This document shows positions 43,139-51,077 of a stretch of 64,000 nucleotides of DNA, in pieces. The DNA is from Pseudonocardia sp. T1-2H (lineage in GTDB: Bacteria > Actinomycetota > Actinomycetes > Mycobacteriales > Pseudonocardiaceae), in NCBI RefSeq assembly GCF_038039215.1, contig NZ_JBBPCL010000001.1, positions 3,162,001 to 3,226,000 on the forward strand. Direction: 5' to 3'. The notes beneath the pieces are model-generated. The model was not told the origin of the DNA and did not search any database. It saw only the letters and a program-made list of their open reading frames with translations. Within the stretch, counting starts at the first letter, position 1. Each line of letters begins with the position of its first letter. Position numbers and translations under genes: made by a program.

Positions 43139-45097
43139 TCAGGTGCGGCGGGTTCTGAGGTAGTCCGCCACCACCTCCGCGCCCAGGCCGTCCAGGGTCG
43201 GGGTGACGATCCTGCCCCCGCAGCGCTTCGCGACGTCGTCCATGAACGCCGCGAGCCTCGGGTCCTCGCCCAGGACGAAGAAGGTGAAGTTCGCCTTCAT
43301 GCCGGCCAGCTTGTCCAGCTCCCCCACCGTCGCCCGCAGCGTGTACGGGCTGGGCGGGTAGTCGAAGTAGGCCTCCCCGTCCGGCTCGAGGTGCGCGGTC
43401 GGCTCCCCGTCCGTGACGACGAGGACCACCGGCAACGCGTCCGGGTGCCGGCGCAGGTGCCGCCCCGCCAGCAGCAGGGCGTGGTGCAGGTTGGTGCCCT
43501 GCGCGTACGCCCCCTCCAGCCCGACCAGCTCGCCCAGCTCGACGGACCGCGCGTGCCGGCCGAAGGTGATCAGCGCCAGGTCGTCCCCGCGAAACCTCGT
43601 GGAGATCAGCTGGTGCAGGGCCAGCGCGGTGCGCTTCATCGGCACCCACCGCCCCTCCGCCACCATCGACCAGGAGGTGTCGACGAGCAGCGCCACCGCC
43701 GCGCGGGTGCGCTGCTCGGTCTCGACCACCTCGACGTCCGTGACGTCCAGGTTCCGCGGGTCCCCACCCGCCTTGCGGAGCTGCGCGTTGAGCAGCGTCC
43801 GCGGCACGGACCAGGCCTCGGTGTCCCCGAACGCCCACGGCCGGGTCGCCCCGGTCGCCTCGCCCGCCGCCCCGGACCGCCGGGTCTCTCGTTCCCCGCG
43901 TCGGGACGAGAGCTGATCGACCACGTCCGACAGCACCGACTGCCCCAGCCGCCGCAGCGCCTTCGGGGAGAGCTGCAACGTGCCGTCGGCGGCCCGCTCG
44001 AACAGGCCCTGGCGCTGTAGCTCCCGCTCCAGCTGGGCCAGCGTCCGGGCGTCGACGGCGGCCTGCTCGCCGAGCAGCTCCGTCAGGGCGTCCAGGTCGA
44101 CGTCCTCGATCCTCGCGCCCGGGTAGCTCTGGGCCAGCTGCTCGGCCAGGGCGTCGAGCTGCCCGAGCTGTTCCATGGCCCGGGTGGCCTCGCCCATGCC
44201 CATCGGGTTGTCCCCGCGGAACCGGCCGGAGCCCTCCCAGTCCTCCCCCGGCCGCAGCCCCTGGAGCTGCGCGTCGAGCTGGGCCAGGGACTGCGCGAGC
44301 CGCGGGTCCCCGAACGCCTGCCGGGACAGCTCCGCCAGTTCGGCGCGCTGCTCGGCGGACATCGAGTTGAGCATCCGCTGGGCGGCCGCCGCGCGGGCGG
44401 CGAGGAGGTCCGCCAGCTCGTCGGTGTTCTGCGGGTTCTCCGGGAAGAACTCGCCGTGCTTGCGCATGAACTCAGAGAACTGCTCGGTGGTGTCCTGGCC
44501 CTGCGCGTGGTTCGCGAGCAGCGCGTTGAGGTCGTCGAGCATCTCGCGGATGCGCTCGACGTCTTCGGGCGTCGCGTTCTGCATGGCCTGCTTCATGCCC
44601 TCGAAGCGCTGGTCGAGCATCTCGCGGCCGAGCAGGTCCCGGATCTCCTCGTAGGCCTCGCGGGCGTCGGCGGAGCGCCAGTCGTACTCGCCCAGCTCGC
44701 GCACGGCGCCGCCCGGGTCGTTCGGCAGCGCGTCGAGCTGCATCTCGCGGAAGCGGGCGTCGTCGCTGTCCTCGTTGCCGAGGGCCTCGCGCTCGGCGGA
44801 GAGGGCACGTTGCAGGAGTTCGCGGACCTCCTGCAACGTGCCGTCGAGCCGGTTGTCCCGCTGCAGGTCCCGGCGGCGCTGCCAGACCTCGCGGGTCAGG
44901 TCGTCCAGACCCCGCCTGTTCTCCATGCCGCGGCGGAGCAACTCCTGCATCGCCTGCCGCGGCGAGGAGCCCTCCATGACGTCCCGGCCGATCTCGTCCA
45001 TCGCCGCCCGGATGTCGAACGGCGGGGCCAGGGGATCCGGCCCGCCGTGGTACGGGCCGTACGCGTACCGGAACCTGCGGCGCCGGGGATCAGCCAT
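43139..45097 (-). CDS. VWA domain-containing protein (partner of AAA ATPase)
   Basis: A 652-residue protein. Residues ~1-430 are charged and helical (many Glu/Arg/Gln, e.g. LLRRGMENRRGLDDLTREVWQRRR), likely coiled or alpha-helical scaffold. The C-terminal ~200 residues are a von Willebrand A domain with a complete metal site: VDTSWSMVAEG (DxSxS), QGTNLHHAL (Thr) and VVTDGEPTAH (Asp). Its start overlaps the AAA gene by 8 bp. MoxR/ChlI-type ATPase plus VWA pairs act as metal- or cofactor-insertion chaperones; the client is unknown. Resembles Rv0959. Confidence 0.87.
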   Translation of the reverse strand: MADPRRRRFRYAYGPYHGGPDPLAPPFDIRAAMDEIGRDVMEGSSPRQAMQELLRRGMENRRGLDDLTREVWQRRRDLQRDNRLDGTLQEVRELLQRALSAEREALGNEDSDDARFREMQLDALPNDPGGAVRELGEYDWRSADAREAYEEIRDLLGREMLDQRFEGMKQAMQNATPEDVERIREMLDDLNALLANHAQGQDTTEQFSEFMRKHGEFFPENPQNTDELADLLAARAAAAQRMLNSMSAEQRAELAELSRQAFGDPRLAQSLAQLDAQLQGLRPGEDWEGSGRFRGDNPMGMGEATRAMEQLGQLDALAEQLAQSYPGARIEDVDLDALTELLGEQAAVDARTLAQLERELQRQGLFERAADGTLQLSPKALRRLGQSVLSDVVDQLSSRRGERETRRSGAAGEATGATRPWAFGDTEAWSVPRTLLNAQLRKAGGDPRNLDVTDVEVVETEQRTRAAVALLVDTSWSMVAEGRWVPMKRTALALHQLISTRFRGDDLALITFGRHARSVELGELVGLEGAYAQGTNLHHALLLAGRHLRRHPDALPVVLVVTDGEPTAHLEPDGEAYFDYPPSPYTLRATVGELDKLAGMKANFTFFVLGEDPRLAAFMDDVAKRCGGRIVTPTLDGLGAEVVADYLRTRRT

Positions 45098-46490
45098 ACT
45101 CCACCGTGTCTCCGTCGTCGGCCGAGTCCTTGGCCAGCTTGCGGGTGAGGAACAGGTACTCCAGCGCGAGCTCCGCGGCCGAGGCCATCGGGCCCGGGTC
45201 CTCGGTGCCGGCCGCGTCCAGCCGCTTCGCGACCTCGGTCAGCGCCTCGACCTGCGGCAGCTTCGCGACGACCTCGACCGCCGGAACCCGCTCGCCGGTC
45301 CGGACCGGCCGGGTGGCGACCTCGGCCGCGAGCTCCGAGAGGTCGACACCGCGGAGCGCGAACCGCGCGGTGTCCGCGACGGCCCGGCGCAGCAGGTGCT
45401 CGAGGATCTCCTCCTCGCGGCCCTCCTCGCCGGACTCGAACTCCAGCTTGCCGCGCAGCACCGCGGGGACGGCCTCCAGGTCCACCGGGCGCGCGAACGC
45501 CCTGGCCTCCCCGGTGATCGCGGCCCGGCGCAGCGCGGCGGCGGCGACGGTCTCGGCGGCGGCCACGGCGAACCGCGCGGACACCCCGGACCCCTGGTCG
45601 ACGGCGCTGGACTCGCGCAGGTGCCGGGTGAACCGCGCGACGACCTCGATCAGGTGCCGCGGGACCTCGGCGTTGAGCTCGGCCTCCTGCTGGACGAGGG
45701 CGACCTCGTCCGCCACCTCCAGCGGGTAGTGCGTGCGCACCTCCGCGCCGAAGCGGTCCTTCAGCGGCGTGATGATCCGGCCGCGGTTCGTGTAGTCCTC
45801 CGGGTTGGCGGAGGCGACGAGCAGGATGTCCAGGGGCAGTCGCAGCGTGTAGCCGCGCACCTGGATGTCCCGCTCCTCCATGACGTTGAGCAGCGAGACC
45901 TGGATGCGTTCGGCCAGGTCCGGCAGCTCGTTGATCGCGACGACGCCGCGGTGCGCCCGCGGGACGAGGCCGAAGTGGATCGTCTCGGGGTCGCCCAGGG
46001 AACGCCCCTCGGCGACCTTCACCGGGTCCACGTCGCCGATCAGGTCCGCGACGGCGGTGTCCGGGGTGGCGAGCTTCTCGGTGTACCGCGCCGAGCGGTG
46101 CTTCCAGGTGACCGGCAGGTCGTCCCCCAGCTCGGCGGCGCGGCGGATCGTGGCCGGCGCGATCGGCTCGTAGGGGTGCTCCCCCAGCTCCGAGCCCTCG
46201 ATCACCGGCGTCCACTCGTCGAGCAGGCCGACGATCGAGCGGAGCAGCCGGGTCTTGCCCTGGCCGCGCTCGCCGAGCAGCACCAGGTCGTGGCCGGCGA
46301 GGAGTGCCCGCTCGAGCTGCGGGAGCACGGTGGACTCGAAGCCCACGATCCCCGGCCAGGCGTCGCGGCCCGCGCGCAGCGCGGTGAGGAGGTTGTCCCG
46401 GATCTCGGTCTTGACGCCCCGCAGCTCGTGGCCGGACGCGCGCAGCGCGCCGAGGGTGCGGGGGAGGTCGGAAGGTGGTGTGACTGGCAC
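45090..46490 (-). CDS. MoxR/magnesium-chelatase-like AAA ATPase
   Basis: A 466-residue AAA+ ATPase of the ChlI/MoxR kind: Walker A LGERGQGKTRLLRS, a Walker B region GVVAINELPDLAERIQVSLLNVMEERDIQVRG with Asn-Glu in place of Asp-Glu, sensor 1 LLVASANPEDYTNRGRIITPLKDRFG, and a helical lid. The Walker B change is shared with mycobacterial Rv0958-type proteins as far as I recall. GTG 46490 lies 7 nt after TAGCGT. First gene of a two-gene unit with the VWA protein. Confidence 0.88.
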   Translation of the reverse strand: MPVTPPSDLPRTLGALRASGHELRGVKTEIRDNLLTALRAGRDAWPGIVGFESTVLPQLERALLAGHDLVLLGERGQGKTRLLRSIVGLLDEWTPVIEGSELGEHPYEPIAPATIRRAAELGDDLPVTWKHRSARYTEKLATPDTAVADLIGDVDPVKVAEGRSLGDPETIHFGLVPRAHRGVVAINELPDLAERIQVSLLNVMEERDIQVRGYTLRLPLDILLVASANPEDYTNRGRIITPLKDRFGAEVRTHYPLEVADEVALVQQEAELNAEVPRHLIEVVARFTRHLRESSAVDQGSGVSARFAVAAAETVAAAALRRAAITGEARAFARPVDLEAVPAVLRGKLEFESGEEGREEEILEHLLRRAVADTARFALRGVDLSELAAEVATRPVRTGERVPAVEVVAKLPQVEALTEVAKRLDAAGTEDPGPMASAAELALEYLFLTRKLAKDSADDGDTVEYG

Positions 46491-46497
46491 GGGGACG

Positions 46498-46503
46498 ACG
46501 CTA
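46498..46503 (-). promoter_or_regulatory. -10 hexamer TAGCGT for AAA-VWA unit
   Basis: On the minus strand TAGCGT, 7 nt, GTG 46490. Confidence 0.45.
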
Positions 46504-46542
46504 CGCCCGCATCCCGACGGTTCGCGCGGCGTTACCCAGGCT

Positions 46543-47454
46543 TCACGGGGCGAGCAGCAGCACCGTCGGCACCGCGACCAGCGCGATCGCCCCCAGCCGG
46601 ACCAGCACCCGTCGGGGCCGGGACAGCGCCGCGGGATGGCTGCTGATCCGCTCGATCCGGGCGTCCAGGGCGTCGGTGAACGAGGTGAGCGCCGCGGCCG
46701 GCGCGGACCCGCCGACCGTGCGCAGCGCGCCCACGAGCTGGTTCGGCTCGGAGCGGCAGGCCGCGACGTCGTCCGCCCGCATCTCGATCAGGGCCGCGAC
46801 GGCGAGCTGCGCGCACACCATCCCCCGCACGAACGGCGCCGTGGCCCCCCACGCGACGAAGGGCAGGACGACGAGGTCGTGCCGTTCCCGCAGGTGGGCA
46901 CGTTCGTGCGCGAGAACGGCCCAGACACCCTCGGGCTCCAGCGCCTCCAGCACCCCGGCCGACACGACGAGCCGGGAGCTGCGCCCGGGCAGGCAGTAGG
47001 CGACGGGCAGCGGATGGTCCAGTACCCGGGTACCGGGCGAGTCCGGCCAGGGTGTGGCCAGCACGTCGAGGAGGTCACGGTGGCGACGGCGAGCCCGCAG
47101 GGTCCGCAGTGACACTGTGGTCAGCACCCACAGGAGCCGCCCTCCGACGATCACCGCCACGGCGAGCGCCGCGAAGTGCACCACGTCCAGCCCCGCGGGC
47201 CAGCGGGCCACGGACCATTCCCGGACCAGCACCGGGACCGCCTCGGCCAGGTTCGCGCCCAGCGGTGACAGCCCGAACACCAAGCCGGACCCGATCAGCG
47301 ACAGCCCGCCGGCCAGCCCGATGGCCTGCCACATCAGCAACGCGCCGACCGGATCGCGACGGGGCCAGCTCGCCCGGGAGAACGCACGACTGACCGGCTC
47401 GGCGAGGACTACGCCGAGCACCAGCAGGCCGAGCGCGGTGAACGGCATCGGCAC
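46543..47454 (-). CDS. M56 family membrane metallopeptidase (BlaR1/MecR1-like, no sensor domain)
   Basis: A 303-residue membrane protease with three to four spans and a zincin site: VLAHERAHLRERHDL (HExxH) plus EMRADDVAAC with the third ligand Glu. It lacks the penicillin-binding sensor domain of BlaR1. It follows the BlaI-type repressor by 23 nt, so it probably responds to an envelope signal and triggers repressor loss. ATG 47454 used; ATG 47448 is equally possible. Confidence 0.88.
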   Translation of the reverse strand: MPMPFTALGLLVLGVVLAEPVSRAFSRASWPRRDPVGALLMWQAIGLAGGLSLIGSGLVFGLSPLGANLAEAVPVLVREWSVARWPAGLDVVHFAALAVAVIVGGRLLWVLTTVSLRTLRARRRHRDLLDVLATPWPDSPGTRVLDHPLPVAYCLPGRSSRLVVSAGVLEALEPEGVWAVLAHERAHLRERHDLVVLPFVAWGATAPFVRGMVCAQLAVAALIEMRADDVAACRSEPNQLVGALRTVGGSAPAAALTSFTDALDARIERISSHPAALSRPRRVLVRLGAIALVAVPTVLLLAP

Positions 47455-47477
47455 ATTCTCGCCGTACGGCCCGCGGG

Positions 47478-47819
47478 CTAGTCCAGCAGGTCGCGCAGAC
47501 GGGCGCGCTCCTCCTGCGGGATGGACCCGAGGAAGCGCGCGAGCGCGGCCCCACGGTCCGGCGCGCCGTCGAGCGCGTCGTTCATCAGCTCCGCGACGTG
47601 GTCCTCGCGGCTGGCGGTGGGGCGGTAGTGGTGGGCACGCCCGTCGCGGGTCCGGTTCACCAGCTGCTTGCGCTCCAGCCGACCGAGAACCGTGAGCACC
47701 GTGGTGGTGGCCAGGTCACGCGCGCAGAGCGCCTCCTGGACGTCGCGGGCCGTCAACTCGTGATCGGCGGCCCACAGCACCTCCATCACGGCGCGTTCCA
47801 ACTCACCCAGACTCGGCAC
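47478..47819 (-). CDS. BlaI/MecI/CopY family repressor
   Basis: A 113-residue winged-helix repressor: LGELERAVMEVLWAADHELTARDVQEALCARDLATTTVLTVLGRLERKQLVNRTRDGRAHHYRPTASREDHVAELM matches the BlaI fold, with the C-terminal dimerisation helix containing the region cut by M56 proteases. GTG 47819 lies 6 nt after a TAGAAT -10 that forms part of an inverted repeat, so it is leaderless and autorepressed. Confidence 0.92.
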   Translation of the reverse strand: MPSLGELERAVMEVLWAADHELTARDVQEALCARDLATTTVLTVLGRLERKQLVNRTRDGRAHHYRPTASREDHVAELMNDALDGAPDRGAALARFLGSIPQEERARLRDLLD

Positions 47820-47825
47820 GGCGCG

Positions 47826-47843
47826 ATTCTACCCCGCGTAGAA
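47826..47843 (-). promoter_or_regulatory. BlaI-type operator overlapping the leaderless promoter of blaI
   Basis: TTCTAC and GTAGAA (47827-47832, 47838-47843) form an inverted repeat with a 5-nt spacer. Its proximal arm contains the -10 TAGAAT (47826-47831, minus strand), 6 nt from GTG 47819. The arms resemble the TAC/GTA cores of BlaI operators. Confidence 0.65.
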
Positions 47844-47873
47844 AGGGGCCGGCGCCAGGAATCGGGGTGGCCT

Positions 47874-48506
47874 CTACGTGATCTGGACCTCGTCGCCGAC
47901 GGCCAGGTGGTCGAACCACGTGACGGCGTCGTCGTGCAGGAGCTTCACGCAGCCCGCGGACGGGGTGTCCTGGCGTCCCTCGTGGAAGGCGATGCCGCCG
48001 TCGGCGAAGAAGACCGAGTACGGCATCTGGGTCAGGTACTCGCGGCTCGTGTACTGCTCGGCCTTCCACTGGACCCGGAAGGTGCCGAGCGGCGTCGGGT
48101 CCTCGTCGTCACCGGTCTGCACGAGGACCGGGCCGCGGACGACCTCGCCGGCGTCGAGCAGCCAGGCGCGGCGCCCGTCCCGGTCCACGCAGGCCCGCGC
48201 GGTGGCTGTGCACGGGGTCCCGAGGACGCGCGCGGGCACGGGCGCGGGGGCGGCGGTACCGCTCGGCGTGGAGCCGCGCGGCTCGGCCTGCCCCGACCCG
48301 GCGGCGCGCGCCTTGGTCAGGGGCAGCAGGCCGGGTCCGTCCGCGGAGGTCGTGGGGACCGGGTCGCCGCCGGGCGCGGCCGTGCCGACGCCGGTGAGGA
48401 CCGTCCCCGCCACCACGACGAGTCCCGCGGCCAGGCCTGCGAGGGCGACCGCCCGGCGCCGCCCGCCGCCGGGGCGAACCGGATCCTGCCGCGCGTGCCC
48501 GCCCAC
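47874..48506 (-). CDS. L,D-transpeptidase (YkuD domain), membrane-anchored
   Basis: A 210-residue cell-wall enzyme. A single hydrophobic helix (residues ~19-41, AVALAGLAAGLVVVAGTVLTG) anchors it; a Pro/Ala/Thr linker leads to the YkuD domain with FHEGRQDTPSAGCVKL, containing the catalytic His and Cys. Such enzymes make 3-3 crosslinks in peptidoglycan and resist penicillins. GTG 48506 has GAGGAG 6 nt upstream. It lies just upstream of the BlaI/M56 pair on the same strand. The 204 bp before it (48507-48710) holds no gene. Confidence 0.87.
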   Translation of the reverse strand: MGGHARQDPVRPGGGRRRAVALAGLAAGLVVVAGTVLTGVGTAAPGGDPVPTTSADGPGLLPLTKARAAGSGQAEPRGSTPSGTAAPAPVPARVLGTPCTATARACVDRDGRRAWLLDAGEVVRGPVLVQTGDDEDPTPLGTFRVQWKAEQYTSREYLTQMPYSVFFADGGIAFHEGRQDTPSAGCVKLLHDDAVTWFDHLAVGDEVQIT

Positions 48507-48710
48507 TGCCTGCTCCTCGATCGTCGTCGGCGCACCCCGGATCGGTGCTCCTACGCACGTCAACGACCGCGCGCCGATCGAGTGACGCCATCTGTGACCA
48601 TCGGTCGACCTTCAGCCGAAGGCGTGGTTTCCCACGGTCACCCCCAGGAACACCGCGCCGGACCGATGACCGGGAGTCACGGTCCGCCGTCGATTGCTCC
48701 GTTCGCGGTG

Positions 48711-49445
48711 TCAGCGGCCGGTGAACGAGGGTCGGCGCTTCTCCAGCCGCGCCCGCCGCCCCTCCGCGATGTCCTCGCTCGCCCAGCAGCTCTCGAACGC
48801 GGCGGCCAGCTCGGCGTCGTCCTCGGGGAGGTCGACGCGGTCCAGCACGAGCTTGTTGTAGGCCAGGGTCAGCGGCGCCATCGTCGCGAGGTCCGCGGCG
48901 AGCGCCTCGGCGTCCGCGCGCTCGCCGACCCGGTCCGCCAGCCCGCGCGCGTGCGCGAGCTCCGCGCCCATCTGCTCGCAGGCCAGCAGCAGGGCCCGCG
49001 CCGTCCCGCCGCCACCGATCTGTTCGAGACGGCGGATCGTCCACGGGTCCACCGCGAGCCCGAGCCGGGCGGTCGGCAGCCCGAACACGGCGCCGGGGGC
49101 GGCGACCCGGATGTCGCAGGCGATCGCGAGCTGGGTCCCGGCGCCGATCGCCGGCCCGTTCACCGCGGCGACGACGGGCATCGGCGCGGTGTGCACGGCG
49201 CCCAGGGCGGCGTAGAGGGCGTCGCGGAAGCCCTCGCCGTACACCTCGCCGAAGTCCGCGCCCGAGCAGAAGGCGCTCCCCCGGCCCGTCACCACGATCG
49301 CCCGGACCTCCGCCTTGCGGAGCTCCTCGACGGCCCCGACGAGCTCCCGGCAGGTCGCGACGTTCAGCGCGTTGCGCTGGTCCGGCCGGTTCAGCTCGAT
49401 CGTCCCGACCCCGCTCGCGGAGACACCGACCACCACGTTCGTCAC
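48711..49445 (-). CDS. EchA6-like crotonase-fold protein lacking the catalytic glutamate
   Basis: A 244-residue crotonase-fold protein. The oxyanion-hole segments GSAFCSGADF and NGPAIGAGTQLA are present, but the position of the first catalytic Glu reads FGLPTARLGLAVDPWTIRRL, with Thr where hydratases have Glu. This, and the ending FESCWASEDIAEGRRARLEKRRPSF, resembles M. tuberculosis EchA6, described as a non-catalytic acyl-CoA carrier in mycolic-acid synthesis. GTG 49445 follows AGGGAGG. A hydratase activity should not be assumed. Confidence 0.83.
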   Translation of the reverse strand: MTNVVVGVSASGVGTIELNRPDQRNALNVATCRELVGAVEELRKAEVRAIVVTGRGSAFCSGADFGEVYGEGFRDALYAALGAVHTAPMPVVAAVNGPAIGAGTQLAIACDIRVAAPGAVFGLPTARLGLAVDPWTIRRLEQIGGGGTARALLLACEQMGAELAHARGLADRVGERADAEALAADLATMAPLTLAYNKLVLDRVDLPEDDAELAAAFESCWASEDIAEGRRARLEKRRPSFTGR

Positions 49446-49559
49446 GCTCGTAGACCTCCCTCTCACCGTCCCGCGACGGCGTGATCACCAGGGGCAGGCT
49501 ACGAGACGTACGCTCCCCGCGAGTCAGGCGGCCGGGCCGGTCGCGGGTCGGGAGGCGGA

Positions 49560-51077
49560 ATGGCGGACGTCCAGGAAGGTGTCCGGATGGGCACCCCCGC
49601 CGGGCGGTGGGTCCTGTTGACCACGGTCCTCGGCTCCAGCATGGCGATGCTGGACGGCACGGTCGTCAACGTCGCGCTCGCGCACATCGGCGCCGAGCTC
49701 CACGCGGGGTTCACCGGCCTGCAGTGGACGGTCAACGGCTACACGCTGACCCTCGCCTCGCTCATCCTGCTCGGCGGCTCGCTGGGCGACCAGTTCGGCC
49801 GGCGCCGGGTCTTCCTGATCGGGGTCGTCTGGTTCGCCCTCGCGTCGCTGGCCTGCGGGCTGGCGCCGAACATCGAGCTGCTGATCGCGGCTCGGATGCT
49901 GCAGGGCGTCGGCGGGGCGCTGCTGACACCGGGCAGCCTGGCGCTCATCTCGGCCTCCTTCCACGGGCCGGACCGGGCAGCGGCCGTCGGGGCGTGGTCC
50001 GGGCTGGGTGGGATCTCCGGGGCGATCGGGCCGTTCCTCGGCGGCTGGCTCGTCGAATGGACGTGGCGGGCGGTGTTCCTGCTGAACCTGCCGCTGGCGG
50101 TGCTGGTGATCGTGGTGGCGGTCAAGCACGTCCCGGAGTCCAAGGACCCGGCGGCCGCGCCCGGCCTGGACGTCTCCGGGACCGTGCTGGCGGTGCTGGG
50201 CCTGGGCGCGCTGACGTGGTCGCTCACCGAGATCGGCGGGGGCAACGGCACCGCGGCCGGTTATGCCCTGCTCGCGGTCGGGATCGCCGCGCTGGTGGCG
50301 TTCGTGCTGGTGGAGCGGCGGTCGGCGCACCCGCTCGTCCCGCCCACACTCTTCTCGAGCCGCGTGTTCACGGCGGCGAACGTCGTCACCCTGCTGGTGT
50401 ACGCGGCGCTCGGGGCCGTGTTCCTGCTCCTGGTGCTGCAGCTGCAGATCGTGGCCGGGTTCCCGCCCGCGCTCGCCGGCGCCGGGTTGCTGCCGATCAC
50501 CCTCGTGATGCTGCTGTTCTCCTCCCGGGCCGGCGCGCTCGCGCAGCGGATCGGCCCGCGGATCCCGCTGACGGCCGGGCCGCTGATCAGCGCCAGCGGA
50601 ATGCTGCTGATGCGCCGCATCGGGCCGAACGCGTCCTGGCTGCTCGACGTCCTGCCCGCGGTCCTGGTGTTCGCCGCCGGGCTGTCGCTGACGGTCGCGC
50701 CGCTCACCGCGACCGTCCTGGATGCCGCGCCGGACCGCTTCGCCGGAGCCGCTTCCGGGGTGAACAACGCGGTCGCCCGGGCAGCCGGGCTGCTGGCCGT
50801 CGCCGTCATCCCGGGGATCGCGGGGATCGGGAACGCGGACTACACGGACCCGGCGACGTTCGACGCGGGCTTCCGGACGGCCACCGTGATCGGCGCGGGG
50901 CTGCTGGCGCTGGCCGCGATCGTCTCGGCGGTGGCGGTGCGGACCTCGCTGGGCGGCGCCCCCTCACTGGGGGACACGGCACCCGACGGCACGGCACCAG
51001 ACACACCGTCGCGGGTGCCGCTGGAGCGCTGTCCCCACTGCGGGATCACCGCGCCTCAGACCCACCCCCGGGACTGA
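49560..51077 (+). CDS. DHA2 family MFS multidrug transporter (EmrB/QacA-like)
   Basis: A 505-residue transporter with 14 predicted spans. The DHA2 hallmarks are MAMLDGTVVNVALAHIGAELHAGFTGLQWTVNGYTL, GGSLGDQFGRRRVFLIGV and GGALLTPGSLALISASF. It ends in a short tail with Cys-His residues (RCPHCGITAPQTH), like a small zinc-ribbon, which is unusual. It probably exports lipophilic drugs by proton exchange. ATG 49560 follows GGGAGG by 6 nt. The 3' end overlaps the convergent FUSC gene by 32 bp. Confidence 0.9.
   Translation: MADVQEGVRMGTPAGRWVLLTTVLGSSMAMLDGTVVNVALAHIGAELHAGFTGLQWTVNGYTLTLASLILLGGSLGDQFGRRRVFLIGVVWFALASLACGLAPNIELLIAARMLQGVGGALLTPGSLALISASFHGPDRAAAVGAWSGLGGISGAIGPFLGGWLVEWTWRAVFLLNLPLAVLVIVVAVKHVPESKDPAAAPGLDVSGTVLAVLGLGALTWSLTEIGGGNGTAAGYALLAVGIAALVAFVLVERRSAHPLVPPTLFSSRVFTAANVVTLLVYAALGAVFLLLVLQLQIVAGFPPALAGAGLLPITLVMLLFSSRAGALAQRIGPRIPLTAGPLISASGMLLMRRIGPNASWLLDVLPAVLVFAAGLSLTVAPLTATVLDAAPDRFAGAASGVNNAVARAAGLLAVAVIPGIAGIGNADYTDPATFDAGFRTATVIGAGLLALAAIVSAVAVRTSLGGAPSLGDTAPDGTAPDTPSRVPLERCPHCGITAPQTHPRD

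Noticed and set aside
48540..48640. CRP-like site in the gap before the L,D-transpeptidase
   Set aside because: TGTGACCATCGGTCGA matches only one half of the TGTGA-N6-TCACA consensus; too weak to support.
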